A stretch of DNA of 64,000 nt from Teichococcus vastitatis (GTDB lineage: Bacteria > Pseudomonadota > Alphaproteobacteria > Acetobacterales > Acetobacteraceae). Below the pieces are notes generated by a model. It ran no database searches and had not been told where the DNA came from. It was given only the letters and a program-made list of their open reading frames with translations. Every line of letters begins with the position of its first letter. The stretch's first letter is position 1. The translations under genes were made by a program, and so were the position numbers. The DNA is taken from NCBI RefSeq assembly GCF_003604215.1, contig NZ_QXGS01000001.1:682001-746000 (forward strand), read 5' to 3'. Shown in pieces: positions 17,646 to 26,898 of the stretch.

Positions 17646-19082
17646 TCAGCGCGCGGCGCGCAGCGGCGGCGCCTTGACCTCCGGCGGGATCGGGCAGGCA
17701 TAAGGCCGGCCGCCGGTGCGCCGCCGCAGCTCCGCCTTGGCGCGGGCCAGCAGCTCAGGGTCGCGGATCGCGTCCAGCGCCGTCGCGGCCATCGCCTTGG
17801 CGGCGTGCAGCATGCCCTTGTGCGCCGCCGGGCTCTTGCCCTGCGCCACCATCTGCCAGGTGTGGAACGGCGTGCCCACCGCGTAATTCGCCCCGTGGCA
17901 CTGCACCGTCGGCACCACCCAGGACACATCGCCCACATCGGTGGAGCCCGGCATCCAGCGCGGCGTGCCGTCGAAGGGCAGGATCTCGGCCGCCAGGTCG
18001 AGCGACGCGGCCTCCGGAGGGGCGCCGAAGAACTCGACGCTGCTCTCAATGTCGTCCGCCGTCAGGGTCTCACGGATGGCGGCGGCGAAGGCGCGTTCGG
18101 CATCGTCGAACACCGGCGCGCCGAGGCGGCGGATGTTCTCGTGCATCACCATCTCCAGCACCGTGTTCGGCATGACCTCGGAGCAGGCCTTGTCGATCTC
18201 CACCGAGAGCTGCGTCTCGGTCATGTGCGCGGCACCCTCGGCGCAGCGCTTCACGCGCTCGAACAGCGCCGCCGCCTGCGCCACCTTGGGCGAGCGGATC
18301 AGGTACAGCACCTCGGCATTGGCCTGCACCACGTTGGGCGAATTGCCGCCGGCGTCGGTGATGGCGTAGTGCAGCCGTGCGTCGGAGGGGATGTGCTCGC
18401 GCAGGTAGTTGGCGCCCATGTTCATGATCTCGACGGCGTCCAGCGCCGAGCGGCCAAGATGCGGGGAGCCGGCGGCATGGGACGGCCGTCCCTTGAAGCG
18501 GAAATACACCTGGAAATTCGCCAGCGTCCTGGCCGAGTTCACGCCGGCGAACACGCCGGGATGCCAGCAGATGGCGGCGTCGAGGTCGTCGAACACGCCG
18601 TCCCGCGCCATGAAGGTCTTGCCGGAGCCGCCTTCCTCGCCGGGGCAGCCGTAATAGCGGATGGTGCCGGGGCGGCCCTCCGCGGCCAGCGCGTCGCGCG
18701 CCGCCACGGCGGCCAGCATGGCGCCCGAGCCCAGCAGGTTGTGGCCGCAGCCATGGCCGATGCCGCCCGGCACCACCGGCCGCGGCTCCGCCACGCCGGC
18801 CTCCTGGCTGAGCCCGGCCAGGGCATCGAACTCGCCGAGAAAGCCGATCACCGGGCCGCCGTGAGCCCATTCCGCCATGAAGGCGGTGGGCAGGCCGGCG
18901 ACCTCGCGGGTGATGCGGAAGCCCTCGCCTTCCAGCGTCGCGATCTGCGCCGCCACCGACTGGTGCTCGTTGAAGCGCAGCTCGGCGAAGCCCCAGATGG
19001 TGTCGGCCAGCCGGGTATAGGCAGGACCCTTGCCCTCAATGCGGGCGGACAGCTCGTCCAGGCTGATGGGATCGTTGCGCAT
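17646..19082 (-). CDS. M20 family amidohydrolase, AbgB-like
   Basis: 478 residues, a two-zinc M20 hydrolase close to aminobenzoyl-glutamate utilisation protein B. Metal and catalytic positions are visible: HGCGHNLLGSG, the Glu pair in CPGEEGGSGK, the His in CWHPGVF and the late MPGSTDVGDVSWVVPT. The dimerisation domain lies between about residues 190 and 300 (FKGRPSHAAGSPHLGRSALDAVE). No signal peptide. It is transcribed alone and diverges from the mgtC-like gene. Likely substrates are N-acyl amino acids or folate breakdown products. Confidence 0.92.
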   Translation of the reverse strand: MRNDPISLDELSARIEGKGPAYTRLADTIWGFAELRFNEHQSVAAQIATLEGEGFRITREVAGLPTAFMAEWAHGGPVIGFLGEFDALAGLSQEAGVAEPRPVVPGGIGHGCGHNLLGSGAMLAAVAARDALAAEGRPGTIRYYGCPGEEGGSGKTFMARDGVFDDLDAAICWHPGVFAGVNSARTLANFQVYFRFKGRPSHAAGSPHLGRSALDAVEIMNMGANYLREHIPSDARLHYAITDAGGNSPNVVQANAEVLYLIRSPKVAQAAALFERVKRCAEGAAHMTETQLSVEIDKACSEVMPNTVLEMVMHENIRRLGAPVFDDAERAFAAAIRETLTADDIESSVEFFGAPPEAASLDLAAEILPFDGTPRWMPGSTDVGDVSWVVPTVQCHGANYAVGTPFHTWQMVAQGKSPAAHKGMLHAAKAMAATALDAIRDPELLARAKAELRRRTGGRPYACPIPPEVKAPPLRAAR

Positions 19083-19192
19083 GATCGGGCCTCCGCTGCG
19101 GTCAGGCCGGATCTATACGCCTCCTGCGGCGCGAGACAACGCGGAGCCGGCAACCGGACGGCACCGTCCCCGTTGCCGGAATGGAGAAGCCG

Positions 19193-19636
19193 ATGCTGCC
19201 TGACGACCCGCAACTCGCCCCGGCGCTGTTGCAGATCCGCGACCTAGTGGTGGCCTATGTGCTGGCCCTGCCGATCGGTTGGGACCGCGAGCGGGAGGAC
19301 CGCAGTGCCGGGCTGCGCACCTTCCCCCTGGTGGCGCTGGCCTCCTGCGGCTTCCTGCAGGCGGCGGGAGTGCCGGCCGACATCAACGCCGATGCCGTGT
19401 CGCGCATCCTGCAGGGCCTGACCACCGGGATCGGCTTCGTGGGCGCGGGCGCCATCATCCGCGACCGCGGACGGGTGCACGGCACCGCCACCGCCGCCGG
19501 ATTGTGGGTGACGGGCGCGATCGGCGCCGCCGTGGCGCTGCATGCCTTCGCCGTGGCGGTGATGCTGTCGCTCGCCACCGTGCTGACCCTGCGCGGCCTT
19601 CAGGGATTGAAGCCGCAGCGGAAGGACAAGGCTTGA
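19193..19636 (+). CDS. MgtC/SapB family membrane protein
   Basis: 147 residues with about four or five membrane helices. The hallmark TGIGFVGAGAII and the RGRVHGTATAAGLWVTGAIGAA segment of the MgtC N-terminal domain are present. The cytosolic ACT-like domain of full-length MgtC is missing, as in many short homologues. GGAGA six bases before the ATG at 19193 favours that start over the ATG at 19181. The family affects Mg2+ or phosphate homeostasis and ATP synthase. Whether it works with the atp12 gene 31 bases downstream is only suggested by position. Confidence 0.9.
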   Translation: MLPDDPQLAPALLQIRDLVVAYVLALPIGWDREREDRSAGLRTFPLVALASCGFLQAAGVPADINADAVSRILQGLTTGIGFVGAGAIIRDRGRVHGTATAAGLWVTGAIGAAVALHAFAVAVMLSLATVLTLRGLQGLKPQRKDKA

Positions 19637-19667
19637 TGCGACAGCGGCCCTCCGCGATAAGCCGCGC

Positions 19668-20375
19668 ATGAAGCGTTTCTGGGACCAGGCCACCGTCTCC
19701 GAAGGCGAGGATGGCTTCACCGTGCTACTGGACGGCCGTCCGATGCGGCTGCCCGGCAGCGGCGCGCTGCGCCTGCCCGGCCGTGCCCTGGCCGAGGCGG
19801 TGGCCGCCGAATGGCAGCAGGCCGGCGGCGCCGCCAAGGGCGGCGAGATGAGCCTGGAGGAGGTTCCGCTGACCCGCGTCGCCGCCACGGCGGTGGACCG
19901 CATCGCGCCCGACCCGGCGCCCTCCGCCGCTGCCGTGGCGAAGTATGGGGAAACCGACCTGCTCTGCTACCGCGCGACCGAGCCGCGCCTCGCCGCCATC
20001 CAGGCGGCGGAATGGCAGCCGCTGCTGGATTGGGCGGCCCTGACCTATGACGCCCCGCTGCGGGTGACGGTTGGCATCATGCCGGTGGAGCAGGACCCGG
20101 CCTCGGTGGCCGCGCTGCACCGCGCCGTGGCCGCCCTGCCGCCGCTGGAGCTGGCGGCGCTCGGAATCGCGGTACCGGCGCTGGGCAGCTTGGTGCTGGG
20201 TCTCGCCATCGTGGCCGGGCAGGTCGATGCGGCGGAGGCTTGCCGGCTCGGCTTCGTCGATGAAAGCTACCAGCAGGAATTGTGGGGCGTGGACGAGGAA
20301 GCCGCGGCGCGGCAGCGGGCCGTGGAGCGCGACGTCCATCTGGCGGCGCAATTGCTGCGGCTGGCACGGGCCTGA
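19668..20375 (+). CDS. Atp12-type F1-ATPase assembly chaperone
   Basis: 235 residues matching the ATP12 family, which in mitochondria and alphaproteobacteria shields the F1 alpha subunit during assembly. Seen: the N-terminal KRFWDQATVSEGEDGFTVLL, the KYGETDLLCYRA core segment and the C-terminal FVDESYQQELWGVDEEA. It starts 31 bases after the mgtC-like gene and is followed by acylphosphatase, all on the plus strand. A good marker for an alphaproteobacterial origin. Confidence 0.95.
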   Translation: MKRFWDQATVSEGEDGFTVLLDGRPMRLPGSGALRLPGRALAEAVAAEWQQAGGAAKGGEMSLEEVPLTRVAATAVDRIAPDPAPSAAAVAKYGETDLLCYRATEPRLAAIQAAEWQPLLDWAALTYDAPLRVTVGIMPVEQDPASVAALHRAVAALPPLELAALGIAVPALGSLVLGLAIVAGQVDAAEACRLGFVDESYQQELWGVDEEAAARQRAVERDVHLAAQLLRLARA

Positions 20376-20424
20376 GACGCTTCCCGCCACGCCGTGGACC
20401 AGGGCGGAAGGGGAGGAGCAGGAC

Positions 20425-20700
20425 ATGGATGCCAAGACGGTGCGGATCCGCGGCCGGGTGCAGGGCGTCGGCTATCGCGACTGGATGGTGGCCGAGGCGC
20501 ACCGACTGGGCGTGCAGGGCTGGGTGCGCAACCGCAGCGACGGCAGCGTGGAAGCGCTGGTTTCCGGCGATGCCGCCGCCGTCAGCGCGCTGCTGACCGC
20601 CTGCCGCAAGGGCCCGCCGCTGGCCTGGGTGGAGCAGATCGACGAGGATTTCGCCGAACCTCCGGCCGAGCCCGGCTTTCGCCGCGTCGCCGGCCGGTGA
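20425..20700 (+). CDS. acyP: acylphosphatase
   Basis: 91-residue cytosolic enzyme that hydrolyses acyl phosphates. Both catalytic residues are present: the Arg in GRVQGVGYRDW (about residue 18) and the Asn in GWVRNRSDGSVE (about 36). A strong GGAGGAG (20412-20418) precedes the ATG. The stop overlaps the GTG start of the downstream glycosyltransferase-like gene (GTGA). Confidence 0.97.
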   Translation: MDAKTVRIRGRVQGVGYRDWMVAEAHRLGVQGWVRNRSDGSVEALVSGDAAAVSALLTACRKGPPLAWVEQIDEDFAEPPAEPGFRRVAGR

Positions 20701-21626
20701 GCCCGGTGCACAGCGTCACCGCGCCGATCATCCTCTACGCGTTCGACCGGCCGCACTACCTGGAGCGGATCTGCGCCTCGCTCGCGGCGCAGCGCGGGGT
20801 GCGATTCGACCCCGCCCGAGTGTGGCTGCTTCAGGATGGCGCGGTGTCGCGCCACACCGGCCGGCGCTTCACCACGGATGCGGCGCTGGATGAATGCGTC
20901 GCCGCCTTCCGGCGCCATTTTCCCGCCGGCCAGGTGATGCGCAGTCCGCATAACCTCGGCGTGGCGCAGAACATCCTGCGCGGCGAGCGGCTGGCTTTCG
21001 AGGAGCTGGATGCCGAGCTGGCCTACTTCCTGGAGGACGATCTGGAGCTCGGCCCCTGGTACCTGTTCGCGCTGGAGGAACTGCGCCGCCGCAGCGAGTC
21101 GTTCGACCACGTTGCCTATTTCGCCGCCTATGGCGACCACCGGCGGGATTATCCGGGCCCGGTGGTGAAATACATCCCGCTGGAGCACCATTGGGGCTTC
21201 GGGCTGCGGCGGCAGGCCTGGCGGCGGATGATGGAATGGCTAGCGCCGTATTACGCGCTGCTGGAGGGCCGCGACTACAATGACCGGCCGCACCGGCGCA
21301 TCTTCGAACTCTACCGGCCGCTGAGCATCACCACTGAGGCGTCATCCCAGGACGCGGCCAAGAGCATCGCCTGCCTGGAGTTGGGCATGACGCGGGTGCT
21401 GACCACCGTGTCCTTTGGCCGCTATATCGGCGAGCAGGGCAATTCCTTCTCGCCGGCGCATTTCCGCGCCATGGGCTTCGACCGCATGCGCATCGCGCAG
21501 AGCGAAACCTACGAGTTCATGCCGCTCGACGAGGCGAAGCTGCGGGAGATCGACGGCTTTCACCGCCGCCACTACGAGCGGCTGCGGCGGGAACGCTTCG
21601 ACGCGATTCTCGCCGCCCATGGGTAA
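20697..21626 (+). CDS. GT-A fold glycosyltransferase-like protein
   Basis: 309 residues. It starts like nucleotide-sugar glycosyltransferases (APIILYAFDRPHYLERICASL) and has the acidic motif FLEDDLELGPWYL (about 110-120), which resembles the EDDLE metal motif of GT13-like (GnT-I type) enzymes. The GTG at 20697 overlaps the acylphosphatase stop; a second GTG nine bases later is possible. No membrane helices. Donor and acceptor are unknown, and I cannot assign the family with certainty. Confidence 0.82.
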   Translation: MSPVHSVTAPIILYAFDRPHYLERICASLAAQRGVRFDPARVWLLQDGAVSRHTGRRFTTDAALDECVAAFRRHFPAGQVMRSPHNLGVAQNILRGERLAFEELDAELAYFLEDDLELGPWYLFALEELRRRSESFDHVAYFAAYGDHRRDYPGPVVKYIPLEHHWGFGLRRQAWRRMMEWLAPYYALLEGRDYNDRPHRRIFELYRPLSITTEASSQDAAKSIACLELGMTRVLTTVSFGRYIGEQGNSFSPAHFRAMGFDRMRIAQSETYEFMPLDEAKLREIDGFHRRHYERLRRERFDAILAAHG

Positions 21627-21631
21627 GGGCG

Positions 21632-21654
21632 GCCGGGGAGACGCCCTCCCCGGC
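21632..21654. terminator. hairpin between convergent genes
   Basis: Perfect 9-bp GC stem (21632-21640 with 21646-21654, 5-base loop) in the 36-base gap between the glycosyltransferase-like gene and the convergent binding-protein gene. No U-tract on either side. Likely a bidirectional terminator. Confidence 0.6.
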
Positions 21655-21662
21655 ATGATGCC

Positions 21663-22685
21663 TCAGCGCATCGGCGGCGCATATTGCAGCCCGCCCTTGG
21701 TCCACAGGCTGTTCAGCCCTCGCTGAACGCCGATCGGGGTGATGTTGCGCTCCCAGGTCTCGCCGAAATTGCCAACCTGGCGCACGACCTGCACCGCCCA
21801 GTCCGGCGCCAGCCCCAGCATCTTGCCCAGCTCGCCGCTCCTGCCCATGAAGCGCTGCACGTCCGGGTTGGTGCTGTTCTCGAACTCGGCCAGGTTGGTG
21901 CTGGTGATGCCGAGCTCCTCCGCCGTCAGCTGCGCGAAATGCGTCCAGCGCACGATGTCGAAGAACCGCCAGTCGCCCTTGCGGATGGCGGCGCCGAGCG
22001 GCTCCTTCGAAATCACCTCGGGCAGCAGCACGTAGTCGGCGGGGTTGCGCTGCACCGCACGGAAGGCGGCAAGCGAAGAGGTGTCGTTGGTATAGGAATC
22101 GCAGCGCCCGGCAATAAAGGCGGAGCGCAGTTCCTCGACGTTCTCGATGACGACCGGTGTGAACTTGATGCCGTTGCTGCGGAAGTAATCGGCGGCGTTC
22201 AGCTCGGAGGTGGTGCCGGGCTGCAGGCACAGGGTGGCGCCGTCGAGCTGCTTGGCGCTCTCCACCCCGAGCGACTTCCGCACCATGAAGCCCTGGCCAT
22301 CGTAGAAATTGACTGTGGCGAAGGCGAGGCCCAGCGCCGCCTCGCGCGCGAGGGACCAGGTGGTGCTGCGCACCAGCAGGTCCAGCTCCCCCGATTGCAG
22401 CGCGGTGAAGCGGTTCTGGGTGGTGGTGTTGACGTAGCGCACCTTGTCCGCGTCGCCGAGGATGGCGGCGGCGACGGCGCGGCAGCCATCCACGTCGAGG
22501 CCGCGATAGACGCCGCGGCTGTCAGGCAGGCTGAAGCCGGCGGTGGTGCCGATCACGCCGCAGACCAGCGTTCCGCGGGCGCGGATGGCGCCCACCGTGT
22601 CGGCGGCAGGCTGGGCGGCGGCGGGGAGGCCGAAGCCGGCCACGAGCGCGAGGCCGCCCGCGAGGGCAGCGAGATTTCGGAACAC
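21663..22685 (-). CDS. amino-acid ABC transporter substrate-binding protein (AapJ/BztA-like)
   Basis: 340 residues. A signal peptide of about 24 residues (cleavage after AAA/AAAQ) leads into a periplasmic SBP_bac_3 domain with RGTLVCGVIGTTAGFSL and CRAVAAAILGD, typical of the general L-amino-acid binding proteins AapJ/BztA. The C-terminal VVRQVGNFGETWERNI also matches that group. The GTG at 22685 is chosen because GGGAG lies upstream at good spacing and the signal peptide begins there; the nearby ATG is out of frame. No permease or ATPase genes are adjacent, so its transporter must be encoded elsewhere. Confidence 0.93.
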   Translation of the reverse strand: MFRNLAALAGGLALVAGFGLPAAAQPAADTVGAIRARGTLVCGVIGTTAGFSLPDSRGVYRGLDVDGCRAVAAAILGDADKVRYVNTTTQNRFTALQSGELDLLVRSTTWSLAREAALGLAFATVNFYDGQGFMVRKSLGVESAKQLDGATLCLQPGTTSELNAADYFRSNGIKFTPVVIENVEELRSAFIAGRCDSYTNDTSSLAAFRAVQRNPADYVLLPEVISKEPLGAAIRKGDWRFFDIVRWTHFAQLTAEELGITSTNLAEFENSTNPDVQRFMGRSGELGKMLGLAPDWAVQVVRQVGNFGETWERNITPIGVQRGLNSLWTKGGLQYAPPMR

Positions 22686-22905
22686 GGCATTTCTCCCTGG
22701 GTTTTTCTGGGCCGGCGCGTCGCCGGCCAGGCAAGTCTTCCCGCCCCGCCAACGCTCGGCAAGCCGGAACACGCGGGGAAGCGCAATGCGCCAATGTAGG
22801 CGGCCGGGGGCGGCGCTGCGGCCCGAACAGGTCCCGCCGCCGGATGCGGCCGCCGGCCCTCTCGCACCGGCGGCGTGCAGCCCGCCCCTGGCTGAGGAGT
22901 GATCG

Positions 22906-22992
22906 ATGACGCCCGGCACGTCAGGAGATGAAGCTGTGGCCGCATGCCTCAGCGAAGCGGCCGGCACCAGGGTGACCTTGCTGACGGAATGA
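22906..22992 (+). CDS. possible small ORF, 28 residues
   Basis: ATG preceded by GAGGAG at 22895-22900 with 5-base spacing. Encodes a 28-residue peptide starting MTPGTSGDEAVAAC and ending in TGA just before the AT-rich palindrome. No recognisable family and no membrane segment. It could be a chance ORF, so the confidence is low. Confidence 0.25.
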   Translation: MTPGTSGDEAVAACLSEAAGTRVTLLTE

Positions 22993-23008
22993 CCTGCCGC
23001 AGTGAATC

Positions 23009-23018
23009 ATAATATTAT
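23009..23018. promoter_or_regulatory. AT-rich palindrome, candidate operator or promoter element
   Basis: ATAATATTAT, a perfect 10-base palindrome inside an AT-rich run (23004-23020) in DNA that is otherwise about 70% G+C. It lies 161 bases upstream of the Bcr/CflA exporter start. It could be a -10 region or a repressor site. No regulator gene is adjacent. Confidence 0.35.
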
Positions 23019-23179
23019 CATCCAGCTCTCCGGTGCACAGGATCCGGGCGGATTTCGCTATCCGGCAGCAGTTGTGGGCCCTGGCGGTTCTTCGCGCGGC
23101 AGGTCATTCTGTTTCGGCATGGCCAGAGATACGGCGATGCCTGCACAGCCCCGCTTCCATCTCCGGATCATTCCCCACC

Positions 23180-24349
23180 ATGCCTGTCTGGCTGCCCCTG
23201 TTGCTCGGCTTTCTGACCGCGATCGGGCCGCTCTCGACCGACATGTACCTTCCCGCCTTTCCAGCCATCGAGCACGGGTTCGGCGCGCCAACGGGATCGG
23301 CCGAGTTGACGCTGGCCGCCTGGTTCCTCGGTTTGTCGGTCGGGCAGCTGGTGCAGGGCACGCTCGGGGACCGGCTGGGCCGGCGGCGGCCGCTGCTGAT
23401 CGGCCTGTTCATCTTTATCCTCGGTTCGGTGGGCTGCGCCACCGCCACCAGCATCGAGATGCTGGCGACCTTCCGCTGCGTCGCCGCCTTCGGCGGCTCG
23501 GCCAGCATGGTGCTGCCGCGTGCCGTGGTGCGCGACTTGGCGGATGGTCACGCGGCGGCGAAGCTGATGTCGCGGCTGATGCTGGTGATGGGCGCGGCAC
23601 CGATCCTGGCCCCCAGCCTGGGCGGGCTGATGCTGAACTTCGGCGGCTGGCGGCCGATCTTCTGGTTCGGGGCCGGATATGCCGTGATCTCCTCCGTGCT
23701 GGTGTGGCGGCTGCTGCCGGAAACCCTGGCCCCCGAACGCCGCCTGCGGCTCGGCTTCAGCGCCTTGCTGGTGCGCTTCCTGCAGATCCTGCGCGAGCCC
23801 AGCTTCATCACCCACGTGATGATGGGCAGCGCTATGCTGTTCATGCTGTTCGCCTTTATCGGCGGCGCGGCCGGAGTGTTCGTCGGCCAGTTCGGCATGA
23901 CGCCGGGTGCCTTCGCCATCCTGTTCGGCGCCAACGCTTCCGGCTTCATCATCTGCTCGCAGCTCAACCCGCCGATGCTGCTGCGCTTCGGGCCGCAGCG
24001 GCTGGTGCGGATGGCGGCCCTGGCGATCCTGCTGGCAACGCTGGTGCTGACCGTGATCGCCTATGTTGGTCCGCCGCATTGGCTGGCGATCCTGCTGCCA
24101 GTGGCGGTGGCGATGTCCTGCTCGTCCTTCGTGATGCCCAACGCGGCGGTCGGCGCCTTGAGCCGGCATGCCATGCAGGCGGGCTCCGCCTCGGCCCTGA
24201 TGGGCACGCTGCAATTCGCCATCGCCGGCAGCAGCGGCTTCCTGCTCAGCCACTTCGCCGACGGCACGGCGCGGCCGATGGCGACGCTGATGCTGCTGGG
24301 CGCCCTGGGGGCGGTGCTGGCCGAGCGGCTGCGGCCGGCGCCCCGCTGA
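23180..24349 (+). CDS. Bcr/CflA family MFS drug exporter
   Basis: 389 residues, twelve membrane helices. The DHA1 Bcr/CflA features are visible: LSTDMYLPAFPAI after TM1, GQLVQGTLGDRLGRRRP between TM2 and TM3 (motif A), and RAVVRDLADG in TM4/loop. The ATG at 23180 starts exactly at the first helix; upstream in-frame codons have no such support. Predicted proton-coupled efflux of drugs or metabolites. A second, more distant member lies at 44786. Confidence 0.93.
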   Translation: MPVWLPLLLGFLTAIGPLSTDMYLPAFPAIEHGFGAPTGSAELTLAAWFLGLSVGQLVQGTLGDRLGRRRPLLIGLFIFILGSVGCATATSIEMLATFRCVAAFGGSASMVLPRAVVRDLADGHAAAKLMSRLMLVMGAAPILAPSLGGLMLNFGGWRPIFWFGAGYAVISSVLVWRLLPETLAPERRLRLGFSALLVRFLQILREPSFITHVMMGSAMLFMLFAFIGGAAGVFVGQFGMTPGAFAILFGANASGFIICSQLNPPMLLRFGPQRLVRMAALAILLATLVLTVIAYVGPPHWLAILLPVAVAMSCSSFVMPNAAVGALSRHAMQAGSASALMGTLQFAIAGSSGFLLSHFADGTARPMATLMLLGALGAVLAERLRPAPR

Positions 24350-24409
24350 CACGGAAAGGGGAGACCCTGCCTTCCCCGCCGCACCGCTCGCCCGGCTATC
24401 CCGGCCGCC

Positions 24410-25984
24410 TCATTCCCATTCAATGGTGCCGGGGGGCTTCGAGGTGATGTCGTAGGTCACCCGGTTGATGCCACGCACCTCGTTGACGATGCGGGCCGAG
24501 ACGCGCGTCAGGAACTCCATGGTGAACGGGTACACATCCGCCGTCATGCCGTCCGTGGAGGTCACCGCGCGCAGGGCGCAGACATTGTCGTAGGTGCGGC
24601 CATCGCCCATCACCCCGACGCTCTTGACCGGCAGCAGCACGGCGAAGGCTTGCCAGATGGCGTCATAGAGGCCCGCGGCGCGGATCTCCTCCAGATAGAT
24701 GGCATCGGCCTTCTGCAGGATCTGCACCCGTTCCCGCGTGACTTCGCCGGGAATGCGGATGGCCAGGCCCGGGCCGGGGAACGGGTGGCGGCCGACGATC
24801 TCCTCCGGCATGCCAAGCTCACGGCCCAGCTCGCGCACCTCGTCCTTGAACAGGTCGCGCAGCGGCTCCACCAGCTTCATCCGCATGCCCTCGGGCAGAC
24901 CGCCGACATTATGGTGCGACTTGATGGTGACCGACGGCCCGCCGGTGGCCGAAACGCTCTCGATGACGTCCGGATACAGCGTGCCCTGCGCCAGGAAATC
25001 AGCGCCGCCGATCTTGGCCTGCTCCTCTTCGAAGACCTCGATGAACAGGCGGCCGATGGTCTTGCGCTTCCGCTCCGGGTCTGTGACGCCTTCCAGCTGG
25101 CCGAGGAACAGGTCGGAGGCGTCACGGTGCACCAGCCTGATGTTGAAGCGGTCACGGAAGGTGCGGACCACCTGCTCCGTCTCGCCGCCGCGCATCACGC
25201 CGTGGTCGACATAGATGCAGGTCAGCTGGTCGCCGATGGCCTCGTGGATCAGCACGGCCGCCACCGAGGAATCGACGCCGCCGGACAGGCCGCAGATGAC
25301 CTTGCCGTCGCCGACCTGGGCGCGGATGCGCTGGATCGCCTCGGCCCGGAAGGCCGCCATGGTCCAGTCGCCCCCGCAGCCGCAGACGCCGTGGGTGAAG
25401 TTGCGCAGCAACTGTGCGCCATGCGGGGTGTGGACCACCTCGGGGTGGAACTGGATGCCGTAGAAGTGCCGGCTGTCATCGGCCACCATGGCGAAGGGGG
25501 CACCCTCGCTCACCGCCACGATTCGGAAACCCGCCGGCAGCTCGGCGACGCGGTCGCCATGGCTCATCCAGACCTGCTCCCGCGCGCCGGGAGACCAGAC
25601 GTCCCGGGTCAGGGCGCATTCTTCGCGCACCTCGACATAGGACCGGCCGTATTCCTGGTGGTCGCTCTTCTCGACCCGGCCGCCGAGCTGCATGCACATG
25701 GTCTGTTGGCCGTAGCAGATGCCGAGCAGCGGCACGCCCATCTCGAACACCGCCGGCGCCGCGCGCGGGCTGCCCTCATCCACCGTGCTGGCCGGCCCGC
25801 CGGACAGGATGATGCCACGGGGCTCGAAGCCCTGGATGCGTTCGGCGGTGGCGGTGAACGGCCACACCTCACAGTAGACGCCGGATTCCCGCACCCGGCG
25901 CGCGATCAGCTGCGTCACCTGGCTGCCGAAATCGAGGATGAGGATGCGGTCGTGGTGGAGCGCTTGGGAGGACAGGTCGGCCAT
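24410..25984 (-). CDS. guaA: GMP synthase (glutamine-hydrolysing)
   Basis: 524 residues, full length, converting XMP to GMP with glutamine and ATP. The class I glutamine amidotransferase domain has its triad C90 (GICYGQQ), H180 and E182 (FHPEV). The ATP pyrophosphatase P-loop is SGGVDSS (234-240) and the C-terminal dimerisation domain ends in the conserved KPPGTIEWE. The ATG at 25984 fits the family start. Converges with the Bcr/CflA gene and diverges from DUF1028. Confidence 0.98.
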   Translation of the reverse strand: MADLSSQALHHDRILILDFGSQVTQLIARRVRESGVYCEVWPFTATAERIQGFEPRGIILSGGPASTVDEGSPRAAPAVFEMGVPLLGICYGQQTMCMQLGGRVEKSDHQEYGRSYVEVREECALTRDVWSPGAREQVWMSHGDRVAELPAGFRIVAVSEGAPFAMVADDSRHFYGIQFHPEVVHTPHGAQLLRNFTHGVCGCGGDWTMAAFRAEAIQRIRAQVGDGKVICGLSGGVDSSVAAVLIHEAIGDQLTCIYVDHGVMRGGETEQVVRTFRDRFNIRLVHRDASDLFLGQLEGVTDPERKRKTIGRLFIEVFEEEQAKIGGADFLAQGTLYPDVIESVSATGGPSVTIKSHHNVGGLPEGMRMKLVEPLRDLFKDEVRELGRELGMPEEIVGRHPFPGPGLAIRIPGEVTRERVQILQKADAIYLEEIRAAGLYDAIWQAFAVLLPVKSVGVMGDGRTYDNVCALRAVTSTDGMTADVYPFTMEFLTRVSARIVNEVRGINRVTYDITSKPPGTIEWE

Positions 25985-26123
25985 GGGCGAGCTTGCACCA
26001 CAGTCATTTCCCCAAGGCAAGCGTTTCGCACGGATGGAAGGAATGCGGCCGGGGCGCGCCCCCTTGACCGGTGTGGCGGCGTCTCCCCTGATGGCAGCGG
26101 GCCAAAACGGAGGAATCGTCTGC

Positions 26124-26861
26124 ATGACTTGGTCGATCGTGGCGCATGACGCCGCAACCGGCGCCTTTGCCGTGGCCGTAACGACCTGCGCCTTTGCCGT
26201 CGGCGCCTCCTGCCCGCATGTGCGCGCCGGGGTGGGCGCCGTGTCCACGCAGTCCTTCACCAACCGCTACCTGGCACCGGCCGTGCTGGACGCGCTGGCG
26301 CGCGGCCTGGCACCGGCGGCGGCGATCGAGGGCGCCCTGGTGGGGGATGCCGGCAAGGCGCTGCGCCAGATCCATGCCGTGGACCGGCAGGGCCGCAGCG
26401 CCGCGTGGACCGGTGAAAGCTGCGTGGAATGGGCGGGCAGCCAGTCCGGCCCTGGCTTCAGCGTCGCCGGCAACATGCTGGCGGGGCCTGCCGTGGTGGG
26501 TGAAACGGCGGCGACCTTCGCCTCCGCCACAGCCTCTCTCCTGCCGGAGCGGCTGATGCTGGCGCTGGATGCAGGCGAAGCGGCGGGCGGTGACCGCCGC
26601 GGGCGCCAGTCGGCGGCGATGAAACTGGTCACCACCGAGGACTTCCCGGACCTCGACCTGCGGGTGGACGACCATCGGGAACCGCTGGTGGAGCTGCGCC
26701 GGCTGCTGGACATCTGGCGGCAGACACGGGCACCGGCCCTGCCCTTCTCGCCTCGCAAGGCGGATCCGGCCGGCATGATCGACAAGGCCATCATCGAGGC
26801 CGGCTGGCGGGCGCGCGGGCTGGACCTGCGCTTTCCGAGCCATCCGCCGGCCAAGGGCTGA
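26124..26861 (+). CDS. DUF1028 family protein
   Basis: 245 residues of the DUF1028 family, whose members look like Ntn hydrolases. Seen: [20 protein letters not shown] at the start, then [18 protein letters not shown] and the middle [10 protein letters not shown]. The C-terminal 50 residues, rich in charged and Pro residues, form the short extra domain of some members. GGAGGA (26109-26114) nine bases before the ATG sets the start. Cytoplasmic by prediction. Catalytic function is unproven for the family. Confidence 0.92.
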   Translation: MTWSIVAHDAATGAFAVAVTTCAFAVGASCPHVRAGVGAVSTQSFTNRYLAPAVLDALARGLAPAAAIEGALVGDAGKALRQIHAVDRQGRSAAWTGESCVEWAGSQSGPGFSVAGNMLAGPAVVGETAATFASATASLLPERLMLALDAGEAAGGDRRGRQSAAMKLVTTEDFPDLDLRVDDHREPLVELRRLLDIWRQTRAPALPFSPRKADPAGMIDKAIIEAGWRARGLDLRFPSHPPAKG

Positions 26862-26867
26862 AGCGTC

Positions 26868-26890
26868 CCCGGGGAAGGCGCTTCCCCGGG
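26868..26890. terminator. bidirectional hairpin between DUF1028 gene and infC
   Basis: Perfect 10-bp stem (26868-26877 with 26881-26890, 3-base loop), extended by an outer 6-bp stem (26861-26866 with 26895-26900) that reaches into both stop codons. No U-tract. It occupies the whole 37-base gap between the convergent genes. Confidence 0.65.
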
Positions 26891-26898
26891 ATGAACGC

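Larger units (their letters stand above)
22686..23179. other. 494-base intergenic region between divergent genes
   Basis: Holds the upstream regions of the leftward binding-protein gene and the rightward Bcr/CflA exporter. The part near the binding-protein gene is GC-rich without clear signals. It contains a possible 28-codon ORF (22906-22992) with a GAGGAG site and a 10-bp perfect AT palindrome at 23009-23018, unusual in this GC-rich background. Confidence 0.5.
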
